NCBI GenBank assembly: GCA_029817715.1
Contig: JARUPY010000539.1
Span: 1,649,501-1,713,500, forward strand
DNA from: Melastoma dodecandrum
Taxonomy: Eukaryota > Streptophyta > Magnoliopsida > Myrtales > Melastomataceae
Reading direction: 5' to 3'
Length of the DNA: 64,000 nt
The position numbers were made by a program, and so were the translations under genes. The notes beneath the pieces are model-generated. The model had not been told where the DNA came from. It was given only the letters and a program-made list of their open reading frames with translations, and made no database searches. Each line of letters opens with the position of its first letter. Position 1 is the first letter of the stretch. Below, in pieces: positions 1-16,432 of the stretch.

Positions 1-3000
1 AAATATGCAATCAAACGCTATCTTTTTCAGTTCAGTACAAGCAGTCTCTGGACAGACATGAATCCGACTATTTGGAAAAACACTGACCTCTTGACAGAAT
101 GGTCAAGGAAATCCAAATTCCCTTGTATTTGAAAGCATATATATCAGCTACATTTGGAAGAGACAGTATCCTTGTCCCATATGCTACAATCAGCTTGCTG
201 ACTTCTCGGAAAAGAAGGATTCCATTAGGGGATGATGAATCAAATGTCATCCGTTGGGCTTTGTTCATTACAAACTCTGCCATAAATTTCAGCAATGGGG
301 TGGTCACCTGCGTGGTTATTGAATTAGATCATATTTTGGGGGAAACAATGACGTCTTGTAAAACAATTAACTTTTATTCATTTAATCAGAATTGGGAAAA
401 TGTTAAGCAGGAAACAACTATGGAGTAACAAATAAACTGTCATACTTACGTCACCACACCAAGTGGAAGTCATTAGAAACAGGAGCATATGAGCAAACAC
501 ATAATTTGGTTACTAATTTCCACCCCATACCTCTGGCGTATCAGTCCAATGAGTAATGCCCCTCAAAAGAAGAGGCAAATGAGCTGGATATAGCCAATCA
601 AAGAGAAGTCCATACGTTCTCCGACTGCAAGATCAAATAAGCTTATGACGTCGACATTTCCTTTTTGGGAGTTGATTTCAATCCAAAACAACCAGCTAAG
701 CTAAGAAAAAGCATACCTGCTTGGAGCCATGGCAATCCCTCTAAGGTCCCTCATGAGTCCAATCAATGCATACTTTACAACATCAGTACGGAACAGAGAA
801 TCTGGTGTCGACTCCAAGCTTATAAAAACCTTATTGAAATAAGACCCATCAGAGAAATGAAACAATAAGGTCAGTCAAAACCATTTTAAGTACATGCAGA
901 ATATATGATGTTCAAGAAACAGTTCATTTGGAGATGCATGTTAGCTGCATCAAAAGATTCACATGTGCTAAAAATTCAAGGCCAAACATCAGAATAACCA
1001 ATGATAAGCATTTCTACCAAAAAACCAGTGATAATCATCTAATCATAACCACTTGATTTAGACAAAGAGACAGTAAATATCACGTGAAAGATAGCCAAAA
1101 CAGAAAAAATGAAGTCTTCGGATAGAAAGGAAAGAAAATTAGAAAATCACGAAATAAGAGCATATCAACCGTCTGCTGTTATTGAATCACGTAGATTTCA
1201 ATAACGATGGCCCACCTGTAACAGTGGCTCCATTGACGACTTGAATTTCACAGGGCTGTCCTCCATAAATATCAACCAGCCAATAATGTAGTAGAAAGTG
1301 GTCCTGCTGCGTGAGCATCTATATTCTTCCAAAAATGGAAAATGCTCCCTCTGATATCCAAATCACCAAAAAGCACACTAAACAAAAAACCCATAGATAG
1401 AACAACTGAAGTTAATAACATTAGTTTCCCTGGGGCTTACAGTGTGATTCGCAATAATGAACTTCACAGTGTCCAGATTCAAAAGCAATTTCCCAGTCAT
1501 GTAGCTGAATAAGTAAACTCAGAAAGTTATTATAAACATATGTAAAATACCAAGCAAAGAACAAACACTAAGTAGTTTTACACAAAACTCACCCTGTAGC
1601 CAGCTCCAGAAACAAATTCAATGTGTGGCCTATAACTTCTTCACTCTGAAATAGTAGTTTTAGCCATTAATAAAGTAATTGAAGACAATTATGTTCACCT
1701 TAAACAAAGAGAAGATATCATTATCACCTCTGTATAGCATTTAAGATTTGTAGCTATTTTTCCCATTATAACATTCAAGAGTAAAAGATGATCTGGAATG
1801 CCAAGCAACTCAGACAATCGGTCATACAACATCTGCAACAAACAGGAATGTCATAAAGATAATAACAACTACTGATGGTTAAATTCTAATCCGACTCATA
1901 AGAAAAAAAGTTCTAATACCAAAGGAAGACCATCACCTTTGATGAATACACCGCCTGATCACCAACATAAGACTTTTTAAAATGCTGGAAGAAGACAAGT
2001 ATTGCTCGATCAAGTCTTTGCTTGCTAAGCTCACCATATCTCTACAAAATGGTCAGATGGAAAAAATGATGAAAAATGGCATGCCTAGAGTAGGAAAAAG
2101 TCTAGTCATGTCTCGATAACGATTCTATCACTATTGACAAAAATAAGGATACAAAATAATGCAGAAGTTCGATAAGAAAGCACCATAAATTCATTACTAG
2201 AATGTGCCCTTCAGCAGAAACTAAGAAAACCTTATGCAACATCCACACAGGTCGTATCAGCTCCAGCTCCAATCATCTAAAATTATTTAATCAATAGCTC
2301 TCTCCAAGCTCAGATACTAGAGCCACTTCGTTATAATTTCCCCTTTTATTACTGAAGGGAGATACAACATGCACAGACAAATTATACAATAGAGGTAAAA
2401 GGAAAGTGAATCTTCATAAATGTTTGAGCAGAGATCTGCAATGTCATAATACCTTACTGTGAAGCCCAGTGTCAGTAACATTAATCAACTGCAAAACACG
2501 GGCTGATAGCTCTGCATCAAGCAATTCTTGTGACTCCACACTGCAGCAATAATAATTTCAACAACTATTTTTGGGTAGAATCAACAATACTTTCTATTTT
2601 CCCAAACCAGAATATAAATTAAACCCTGAAAAAGAAATTGCTCCCTGTCACCACGGATAAACGGAACCGAACCAACGTCATTTAAACTTCATAGACAAAA
2701 AATGGTAGTTTTTCATCACCGCCTAGGATTGATGTGCACTTTAGAAAGGATAACAGAAACTAATCTTATGAATAAGAAGAAATTAGAAAACTATATAATT
2801 TTAGATGTACAGATACATATAATTAATAAAGTAATGTATGTACGAAAAATGTTAAGAGTAATCTTCACTAATATCCAACACTTTCAAAAGCCTTGAGTAT
2901 CAAAAAATGCAATTTCAAGTTTCAACGCAGTTCTCAAGATTCTCATGGAACATAACCACTTAATATTTAAATCAAATCTGTATGATGTATGCTATTTAAA

Positions 3001-6000
3001 TCAAATCTGTATGATGTACGCTACATCAACTATTTGGCACTGTCGAGCTCTATTTCAACTTATACTCGTATTTTGAAAAGGATACATTCCACCAATAGTC
3101 TAAAAGCACCTCTTTCACTAAGTCCTTATTTTAATAAATACAACCCATAACTCAAAATAGCAAACAAAAAGCTACCTGCATCCTACAGATTGCTTTATTT
3201 TGAGGATAGCAGCAATAATATGAACCATCCAGGCAAGTTTAGCCTCAATTATAGGTAGCTCATTTCTGTCATTGGGTGGACACTGCGCTCTATCCTGCAC
3301 AAGTAAAATATAACTGAATTTTCAGTATTACTATCCTCTTTTTATAAAATACACATAAGAGTTAGGGGTTGTATCATGAACAAAAAAACTATCCTCTTTT
3401 TTTTTATCGATTCGGATGTGTAATGCGTGTACCTAAATGCATTGATCTGATATATCTATCTACCTCCCTTTATTACCAAAAAGAAGTCGAAACGAATGTC
3501 AACTTAAATCAAGTCATACCTTGTATGTTTGCAAAGTAGGCTCCATTATTCGTATCATGTATATACTACTGCTCTCATACTGCAGCCATTGGAATCAGAC
3601 TCTCAATTAGCCAGTATCAGAGGTCCAACATAACCAAGTGGTTTAACTAGAAAAAGAAACTGATGAAAAAACCTCATTTTTATTCAAGTGGCAGATATGA
3701 GCCTTCCACAAATAACTCAAGCACAATAGAATTAAAAGTTACACCTGAAATCTGCAAAGGTAAGGAAAGCAATCAAGCTGGTCCTGGAGAAGTTCAACAT
3801 TATCTAATGGATTCTCCAATGGATCTTCTGGGAATCCAGCCTAATTACCCCCAACAAAAAAAGCAAACAATCAACAATGAAATGCTTAACAAAATTCAGC
3901 AGTAAATCTCCCGGAACAGTAAAATGACCTGTATTGAGTCAAATCGAGAAGTGATAAAGCCTTCAGTAATCTTGGGTACAAATTCATCCAACAAGCTTGG
4001 TGTGTCACCCTTGAGATAGGGTACAGAAGTCACCAATCTTGACCAAAGACCCAGAAGGTAGTATACACTGCTACTGGCCCACTGGTGAAAATAGACTGTA
4101 GTCAGTGCATTAATCACAGTGTGAAGCTTCCAGAGCCAGAAAAGAAGCATACCTGCCATGACTGCAAGGACTTCAAAGTGAACTCAGCCACCAGACGTAT
4201 CCAATCACCATAGCCTTCCACATTAACAAGTTCTGAAAGCTGCAAAACTTTATATCGTAATAACTACAGCAATTGCAGGAAGCAGAAATGATATAATTAC
4301 CAAATATAGACTATCAAATTTGTAAACATGTTCACAAAATGAAGTATTAAAATGGCCAAAGAAAATCAGAAGTGAGAAAACCAGTAAGACAGCAAATGAC
4401 AAATAGCAAATTCCCCAAACTGATTAAATAGCAGAAAACCAAACAGCGTATACCCAATAGCACAAGCATTTAAACCAATCATTCTAATATATAATTTTTT
4501 TTCTAATATATATATAATGTTGCACTAAGGAAAAACAGGATTACAAGTAAAGGAGGGATCAAAGACTAAAAGGTGGTTTCATTCCACATTCTAGTGGAAC
4601 TTCTGATGCGGGATGTAGTAGAGTAAAGCAGTTGCACCCAGATAAAGATTATTCTTGTCGGTTTCATTGCACAAACTAGGGTTCCAAAGACAGTTTCATA
4701 TGAAATGGGAGCCATTTTAGGGGAACGGTTACAGGTGAAAGCTGTACTGGACCATTTTTTCATCTGAATGTCCACAGGACTTGTACATACTCATACGTAA
4801 GTAATCTTAAGCAACGGGTACATTTAGAAAATGCATAGGAACCATTTGTTTCATCCCCAAAGACATTTGCTTTCATAACAAGAAAGCAAGACTTCGCAAC
4901 TGTAATTTACACTCTATTGAGTTTTCATCTGAACAATCATTTTCACAGTGTGATCCAACAACAACGGCAGAGAAAAATATCTTATACTTATTTTTGGGGA
5001 TTGAAAATGGATTTCGAAAATGGATTTAGAAAAAGGATTGAAAATGGAGAACACAAGTTTCACAAACAAAACCTGTCCTAGAATTTTCAGGATTTTCTGC
5101 TTCATGAAAGCACTATCCCACTAGGTAAGAACATTCAATATACACTTAATAAACAAAAAGAAAAGTCAATTTACGAGATTGAAAGTAATACCTGATAATT
5201 TACCCTAAAGCGTCCAAGGAGTCGACAAAACTCGTGATAGTTATCATGATCGGCAAGGCCTGATGTAAATAGAATGAGGAAAGGGAAATTAAACTAGACC
5301 AACAATAATCGTACCTAGGATTAATCAAGTTATAGAATTGTTCAAACGGGAAATAAATTTATTCATTAATACTGAAAAATAAATGGAACCTAATTTGAAA
5401 TTAAAACAACAATAACGGCAGCAACAAACTTAGGAAAGGCCATCCATACATATCTCACCTACGTATGGTCTAACTAAGAAATACGACCACACAAGGAATA
5501 TTGTTGCATAAAGAATGGGACTATTTGCATGAGGATATCCCATACACTATGGATGTGTAACCTACGACCCCGAACGCTCTAATTAAATATATATATCCCT
5601 TCTCTACCAAAAAAAAAAAATTAAACAGAGTGTAACTGTTCATTTCTTTCAGTAACTACAAGCACACAGAGTGTAGCAAATGATGAATCAAGAAACAAGA
5701 AACCAACCTAATCCTGTTTGTAAAATTTCTTTGCTTCCCGTCATTAAGTGGGCCAAGAATCTATTGCGAGAGATGTCATTAGTGAACAAAGAACGTCTTA
5801 CAGAAGCAAGACGCACCAAGCATTCCAATGCCTGAAAAACAAGAGAAACAACTGCCGCATGTAAAAATTGTATCCGTACCTCCCAAAATGTCAGAATATG
5901 GGTCCATAAGTTAAGACATCTACCCGAGATAATTCTCAATAACTGGATTCCAAAAGGAATTTAAAGTAACTCCCTGAGCAAAGACTGAACATAGCCATTC

Positions 6001-8669
6001 AGTAATTATAATAATGATTCTACATTCAGATATGCTTTAATTTTCCAAAAGCTACCAAAATAATTTAACTCTGGTGGACTAATTTGACAAGAGAGGACTT
6101 CAATGGGAAACTAGGATATAGTCTCATTTCATGCGATGCATTTGTTAATGCTCATGAGATGATGTATCCACATGTATTTATGCTATCAAGTTTCAGCATC
6201 TTGTGCAGATGACAAAAGCAATATCTTTACTGCATTCCTCAATCAAACCACAAGTCTTGTTAGAAACATACACAGTGCAACACAAAAGAAAATAATGGAC
6301 CCAAATATGTTAATATTCGGAAAGTTAGAGCAGATTCCAATCCAAGCACTGTGAAGAAAAAGTTCTAAAACTTAGGGGATGGGTGCTGAAAGAAAGTAAG
6401 GAAAGCTTACGTGAAGGCATTATGTAATTCACAACTTGACTATTCTCATGGTAATAAGAAGAAAAAAAATCGAATACCAACCTCCTTTGAGAGGGGAGCA
6501 CTGCCAATGCCATAGTAATCAAAAAAGATCTGAAGAGTTGCGGGGTCCTCTAAAAGAGCCCTCCAAGACGAAGGAATCTATTTCATATAAACAAAATTTA
6601 TCATCAATATATCAGCAAGGCCATAAACAGACTGCAACGCCAACACTCAATCAAGTATTTTAAGCATCTTTCACCAGCTCCTACCTGGACAGTTCCAAAC
6701 TCTTCTGAACTTTCATCAATAGATGTCCCAACAAAGTCAAATGACAAACACTTGAGCGCAAGAGAGAGAGACAGCTCTTGCAAACGGCTAGCCACTACAA
6801 TAATTTTTTTTACAATCAAGAAAGACATGGCAAGAATCCATATCTGAGAAAGGACTCAGATATCTTTTGTAGCCAGGATTTTTCTTCATAAACAACAAAG
6901 TACTCTATAATTAGAATTACCGTCATTTTTCAGCTGATGCAGAGAAGTCAAGGATATCTGGAATATCTGAAAAAGTGACTGATCTCTAAATGAACAAGCA
7001 GCCCTTCTATGCTGGGTTGCAGGCAGGCCTGCAATAGGCTGATAAGCCACAAAGAAGAAACAGTCAGTTTATGACTTTGGATTAACTGGATTTTATTCAT
7101 GATAACTGCCAGGTGCATACTCCTTGGACCACTTCCAAAATATAGAAAAAATTATGGGGAAGGCATCCAAACATAGGCCGTATCACTTGAAGAGGAAAGG
7201 AAATCCCGGACAATGAAGGAAAAGAAAAATTAAGAATAAAAGACAATCCTAAAGTTTGGAATAGATTCCACACAATATTCACAGAGGTTAAAAAGAGATA
7301 TTAAACGGGCCAAATCAAAGTACAAGAGGAGGGTGTCATTTCTTTTTGTTTTCTTCCCGATGCAATCGTATATTTCAAAACTGCGGGAGGACCTGGATTT
7401 TTTCACGTACTGGAATTTCTTTAGATTTATCAAAATATATTTTTTATGCATTCTCAAACACAAAAAAAAAATACCTGAACGTGATTTCTTCTCAAGAAAA
7501 TTGTAGAAGACACAAACACGACTATTTACATTAAATAGACACCCAAATTAGATATCCCAGACTAATGGAAACTTTTTTTGTGTATTTGAACTTTCTGAAA
7601 ACATGCTCAAAATTTTTGCTTAAAAATTAAACTGGACAGCTCAGTGGGAAAGAATGAAAAATCTACCTGATTCATCTCAAGGACAAGTTGGTTTAGTATC
7701 TTCAAGCCAATGGTATAATGATCAGAGGTTGCCTGAAGAAAACAGTATAGAACAAGTAGTAAGTCTTTGGATAACTGGAGAAGAGTAAGAAGATCACTTA
7801 CTGTAGTTAACTTTTTTGTTTACAAAAGAAGAGAAGGAACAGAGGGGACAATTCCCGATTGGCATCTTATGATGCTATCTAGAAATATAATGGAAACTAA
7901 AAGTAAATTGCCAACAACAAAGACAAATTCAATATCCACTATGCATTTAAAAAGCATCCAACCTCAAAAAAGAAACATATTATTCCGATAATCAAGATTT
8001 TGAAGTGAACAACTCGAATGACAAATAATGTACGAAGGCAGTAAACATAAAAGGTAAATTATCTGGGTTTCCAACAAATGTGCAACAACCATAAATGCGA
8101 AATAAATGCCACAACGAATAAATAAAGTTCATTATTTTCCTTGAGTCTACCCCATTATTTGAGTAACAACAATACACCTGGCTCAGGAAGTTTGTCGTTT
8201 CTTTAACGACTTCTCGGAACTGATCATTATCAAACCACCCAAACTTTGTGACTCGACACAAGAGTTGAACCAAGGATGAGACCACAAAAGGCTGGAGTTT
8301 AGGCCCTCTGCTTGCTAGATAATTGATGAGGTAGTTCCCTGAAAATGCAACAACAAAATAAGCGCTCGTAAGAAGAAATTGAATTATAAGACAGCACAAG
8401 TATGTAGGGGATGCGGTGAGAAGATTACTTATATCGAGACGCAGCTGCAAAGCAAGGGTATGCTCAGTGACTTGCTTCAAGAGACTTGAACTAGCGAGCA
8501 TTAATGCATAAGGAGTCAATGCATTATCCAGAATGAACTGACATTGTGAAATGTACTCAGTATTGACCGAAAAACACTTTAGTGTGTTCTCGGCATGGGC
8601 GCGTTCAGCTGAGTCCTGCGAAGTGTATAGCCTCTCACACAATGCCTCTAGCTGTGCCAAGCTTTCCAT
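1..8669 (-). CDS. XPO7: Exportin-7 (XPO7/RanBP16-like importin-beta family), partial, 3' end outside window
   Basis: Nuclear export receptor of the importin-beta/HEAT-repeat family, expected to carry cargo through nuclear pores with Ran-GTP. The first coding exon (about 8428-8669) starts [20 protein letters not shown] and holds the conserved N-terminal repeat. I could follow further exons downwards in the right order and frame, for example [17 protein letters not shown] near 6930-7040, [19 protein letters not shown] near 6690-6790, [19 protein letters not shown] near 5750-5830, [17 protein letters not shown] near 3930-4080, [19 protein letters not shown] near 1945-2040 and [18 protein letters not shown] near 95-305. 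About 20 short exons are present, and roughly the last fifth of a protein of about 1,050 residues lies left of base 1. No stop or frameshift was seen in the exons I read. Exon edges are approximate. The 5' UTR probably reaches about 9300-9400, facing CDC48C. Confidence 0.93.
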
Positions 8670-9897
8670 GATATATGAAATCTGCAAGGTCGACAAAAGA
8701 GATGCAGAAAATCTGTGAGGATAGACAGAAGTCCTCCAGTAACTTACCGAATTTCCGTGAGCCGACACTAGTAAATTTTCACATTAGAACATATTATCCA
8801 ACGGCAAACTTATCTTCCAAGTAAGAAGTACGAGGAAACGTATATGCAACAGCTGTGATTTGCAGTAAATGCCAATAAATGAAAGAAACTTAAAGGAAAA
8901 GTATCGACCAGCACCAACACTGCACTTAAAGTGATTTATGCAACCCAAACAAAAAATAACTCCTTGGCAGCACCGAGATCATCGAAACGGGGGAATTAAT
9001 CTCATTATCTGATTCCATTCCCTCCGAATCACATGCAATGGGAATCACATCAACCGGGAGAAGAATCACTCACTGCAATGCGATTCAAACAACCGTCCTT
9101 ATCTTCAAACAGTACAGGACACAGCACCAGAAACGCGAACGGAACTCAACGAATGCGAACAAAACCACGACATCGGAGAAATTACCGCAGACCAGCGGAA
9201 GTCCACTGATCAGTTCAAGATCATCCGGCGATTAAACAAGTGAAATAACAAGAACCAAACTCCGGATCAGAGATCCAAAGGCCGCTTTCTCCACCGATTG
9301 GTTCAACAACCGTTCTATTATCTTCGCCTCCGTCGTCACGCGACGTCGCCGGAATGAAACCCCGCCGGTCGGATTGAGAGGGAAGAGCTGGAAGTCGGAA
9401 GCCTTTTCTTCTTCCTTTCGCGTGCGTTTTTCTTTTTTCCTCTGGTGGTAGTTCTTGGGCTAATTACAAAGGGGAGAATAATATTGCTTGTTTCTCGCCT
9501 CATACTAGGGACGGTGATTTCCTGTTGTGGCAGTGTAGGATTTCATTCCCTGTGTTCTAGCTCATCGACCGTTCGATGGAGGGAATAGTTAAGATCGACG
9601 GCCTTTAGTTGCTTCATCGCGGGGGTATTACCTTGCGTGTCTGCCTTTGCCTTTCTCGGCCGAAAGTCTTTTTCTCCGTGGGTCAAAGTCAAACCCCATC
9701 AACGGCCCTCCATCCATGTTCTCGACTTAACCCAATAAGCGAAAGGCTCTTGGACTTGGGCCTACCGTGTTGTTGGGCCCAACGGTTAACCCTTGGGCAA
9801 TTACCAATAAAACGAGGGAGGACGCTCGCTCTTCTTTGCGTCCCGATAGTTTCGTAAACCCTAGACGACCATCCAGGTCTGGGCAGTAGTAGTAAGC
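8670..9897. promoter_or_regulatory. Shared 5' region between exportin-7 and CDC48C
   Basis: This 1.2-kb head-to-head gap must hold the 5' UTRs and promoters of both flanking genes. The part from about 9300 to 9440 is rich in C/T and CG dinucleotides, as expected for the exportin 5' UTR. The motif AAACCCTAG just before the CDC48C start (about 9856-9864) resembles the telo-box (AAACCCTA) common in plant promoters of ribosome-biogenesis and translation genes. No gene of its own is visible. The short open frames here are not supported. Confidence 0.5.
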
Positions 9898-13916
<4,019 letters not shown>

Positions 13917-15390
13917 TACTGTGAGATACATTTTACCTGTCGTCATTCACAATTCATTTTATGTAAAGTATTACTTTAATGCATAGAGAGGATCAAGATG
14001 ATCGACCCACTGATACGATGCAATCATAGGATCTAGATTCAGAATTTCTTGGGTAAACGGGTATTCGTCCCCAGGCTGAGGTATTATTATTCACGCAGTG
14101 TCTTCAAAGAACCACCTTTTTCTTTTGCTTCCTGCTTTTCAACCACTTTGTCCTTTGATGTTTTCATATTTAAAGTGACATTGAAATTCCATTGTGTGAG
14201 CATATATCTCTACCAGAATATAGAAAAGAAAAAGTAAAAAGGAAAAGGACAGGACCCGTAGTTTTGTAGGTGATCGTCAAATGTTATCCGTAGACATTGA
14301 AGTAGTTGGTTTGCTTTGTATGTGGAGGTGACCTTTCTCTAACATTTGGTACTTCCTAGCCACATGTCTGTAGGAAGCATATGAGGAGTGGAGTGGTGTG
14401 TGGTATTCATTAACATAGCGTGTGGGTTGTGTTTTCTCTTTTCCTTTCAAACCCCTTCGTGCACGATGTTAGGCATATGCTTAGGTTATGTTCGGCAGAG
14501 CCTGAGGTTATCTTCACCATGTGGGCAAATGGGAAATGTCCCCTCAGGGATTTCGCAGGTGTCCAAGTCCCTCGTGGCCTAATTGTTCCTCTTTTTGGTG
14601 GTTTCCGTTCACGTAATCTCGTTGGTTGCATGGTTTGACAGCTTAACTTTCCCATTACACACGTTTTGGGGAGGAACTCGTGGTTTGTTACCTGTTTTGG
14701 GAAGGGCTAAAGCAATGACCTGATGAAAGTGGCACCCCCCCTGGTTTTGAAGCAATGACCTGATGATGTAAGTTTTGAATGATGATGGGGGATTGATATT
14801 GATTTTGGTGGATTTTGCAAGAAATCGGAGATGTTCGGTCTTAAAATAATAAATCAAATCAATCTACTCGGTAGGAAACTTCCACTTAAACCTTTCCCTT
14901 ATTTTTTGACCAGGGCATAAACCTCTGGACTATGCACGTCCATGTAGATGAGATTGCACTTGTTGATGCCTGTTTTAAAGAGATAAGAAGATAGTTTCCT
15001 AATCAATAATGTGAAGGGAGAAGGGTGCACTCCAAAGCTTAAATAAGTTCGGACATTCTTGTCGCGCTTACGAAACAACAAATGTTGTGGTCGTATTCGG
15101 ATAATTTTATAAATTAAAATCGTATTTCACGAATTTTTTTTTTTAAATTAAACCTAACTAGGTCGGGTATTAGACCCATCCTTTGATCATGAGAAACGAA
15201 TGCACGTGGAGGCATGTGATGCCCTCCCCCATTTTTCCATTTCTTTTTTCCCTCTTCTTCGTTGTGTAAAAAAGAGTAGCTAGCAATGAAGCAGAAAAAG
15301 CAATGGCTGTCCCCTGCCCCCTAAAATAATTGATCTTGCTGTTATTGATCTCCCTGGAGTCCCCACCCTCCCTCCCTCGGCTCGCGTTGT
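13917..15390. other. Intergenic region, CDC48C 3' end to GAMYB promoter
   Basis: It holds the CDC48C 3' UTR and presumably the distal GAMYB promoter. An 18-base direct repeat (AAGCAATGACCTGATGA and flank) occurs near 14712 and 14751, separated by about 39 bases. No convincing coding sequence was found on either strand. Confidence 0.5.
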
Positions 15391-16432
15391 ATGGATTTGG
15401 CCCGTTTGACCCCCCTCCCTGCCCCCCCAAAAAAAGATCTTTTCTCCCCGAGGTCTGAAATTAGGGTTTCTTTTTTTTTTCGGTTTGCTCGGATCTGGGA
15501 TTTCTCCTCCCCCCCCCCCTCCCCCGATCGTTGTTCGTTATCCTTCTTGTCTTCTGGTCCGACGCTGGGGGTTTCTTAGAGCAATGCCTAGTGACAGGAG
15601 GATGAATTTCGTTGTTGTCTTTGTTTGTTGTTTGCAGGTGTATCCAGTTCTATGCGAATTAGCTCGATATCGGTATCGAAGCGGGTGGGAGGAGGTTTTT
15701 TTTTCCCGGGGTTCTGGATCCTGAATCACGCTCCTGATTCAGGTGTGTTTCGCCTGCCCCCGCGTGGGTTGATTTTTTAGTAGTTTCGGTTTTCTGTTTG
15801 GGGGGTAGGTCTTGGTTGGCAGTCCTGCAATGGACTAGCTCCTTAAGAGGGGGATTAGGCATGATTGAGTTTGTCTTGGCATTGCTTTGGTTTGAAGTCT
15901 GTTGCTTTTTCCTTGTGTAATTAATGCAAACTTATGGGGTGGTATTGGGGATCCTAGATTAGATGCAATCAATGAGTCCAGGAGAGTAATAACTTCTTTA
16001 TTTTTATTTTTTTTTAATTTTATGCCCAATTTGCTTTGGCTCTGGAATAGATCTTTGGAACTGTCTTAGTTAGGCAACTCGTTCTCACTGTGTCTTGAAT
16101 TACTGACAAGGATGGCCACAGTTATTACCAGTAGATGTTTGGCCTCCTCTCGCACTAGCCTTTCTTCAGTATGGGGGGTTTTCTTGTCTTTTTTGGGTTT
16201 TTTTTCTTCTCTGTAATTTTGCAGCTTTGTGGATGTCTTTGCAGTCGTGGCCATACCTTGTTTTCTTTATCCGGTGAAAGTATTTAATATGTTTGTAATG
16301 ATTACTGGGGTACTAGATGTCTCCAGGATGAAACATTTGTGAATTTTTTGAGTGGCGAACTCGTGTGCTGGATATCTTGCTTGTCGTTGTTCAGTTTTTT
16401 ATGCTGTTATACGGTTTTTATAGGTGAGAGAA
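15391..16432 (+). other. GAMYB 5' UTR with leader intron(s)
   Basis: The stretch is C/T-rich (for example a C-rich run near 15508-15526) and then T-rich, without a coding pattern. A splice acceptor (TTTTTATAG) lies ten bases before the GAMYB ATG, so at least one intron interrupts the 5' UTR, as in MYB33/MYB65-type genes. The upstream ATG near 15583 opens only a short frame. The exact transcription start and donor cannot be fixed from sequence. Confidence 0.5.

Noticed and set aside
9609..9857. 82-codon plus-strand frame in the CDC48C leader
   Set aside because: Lies in the 5' region, different frame from CDC48C, without conserved content.
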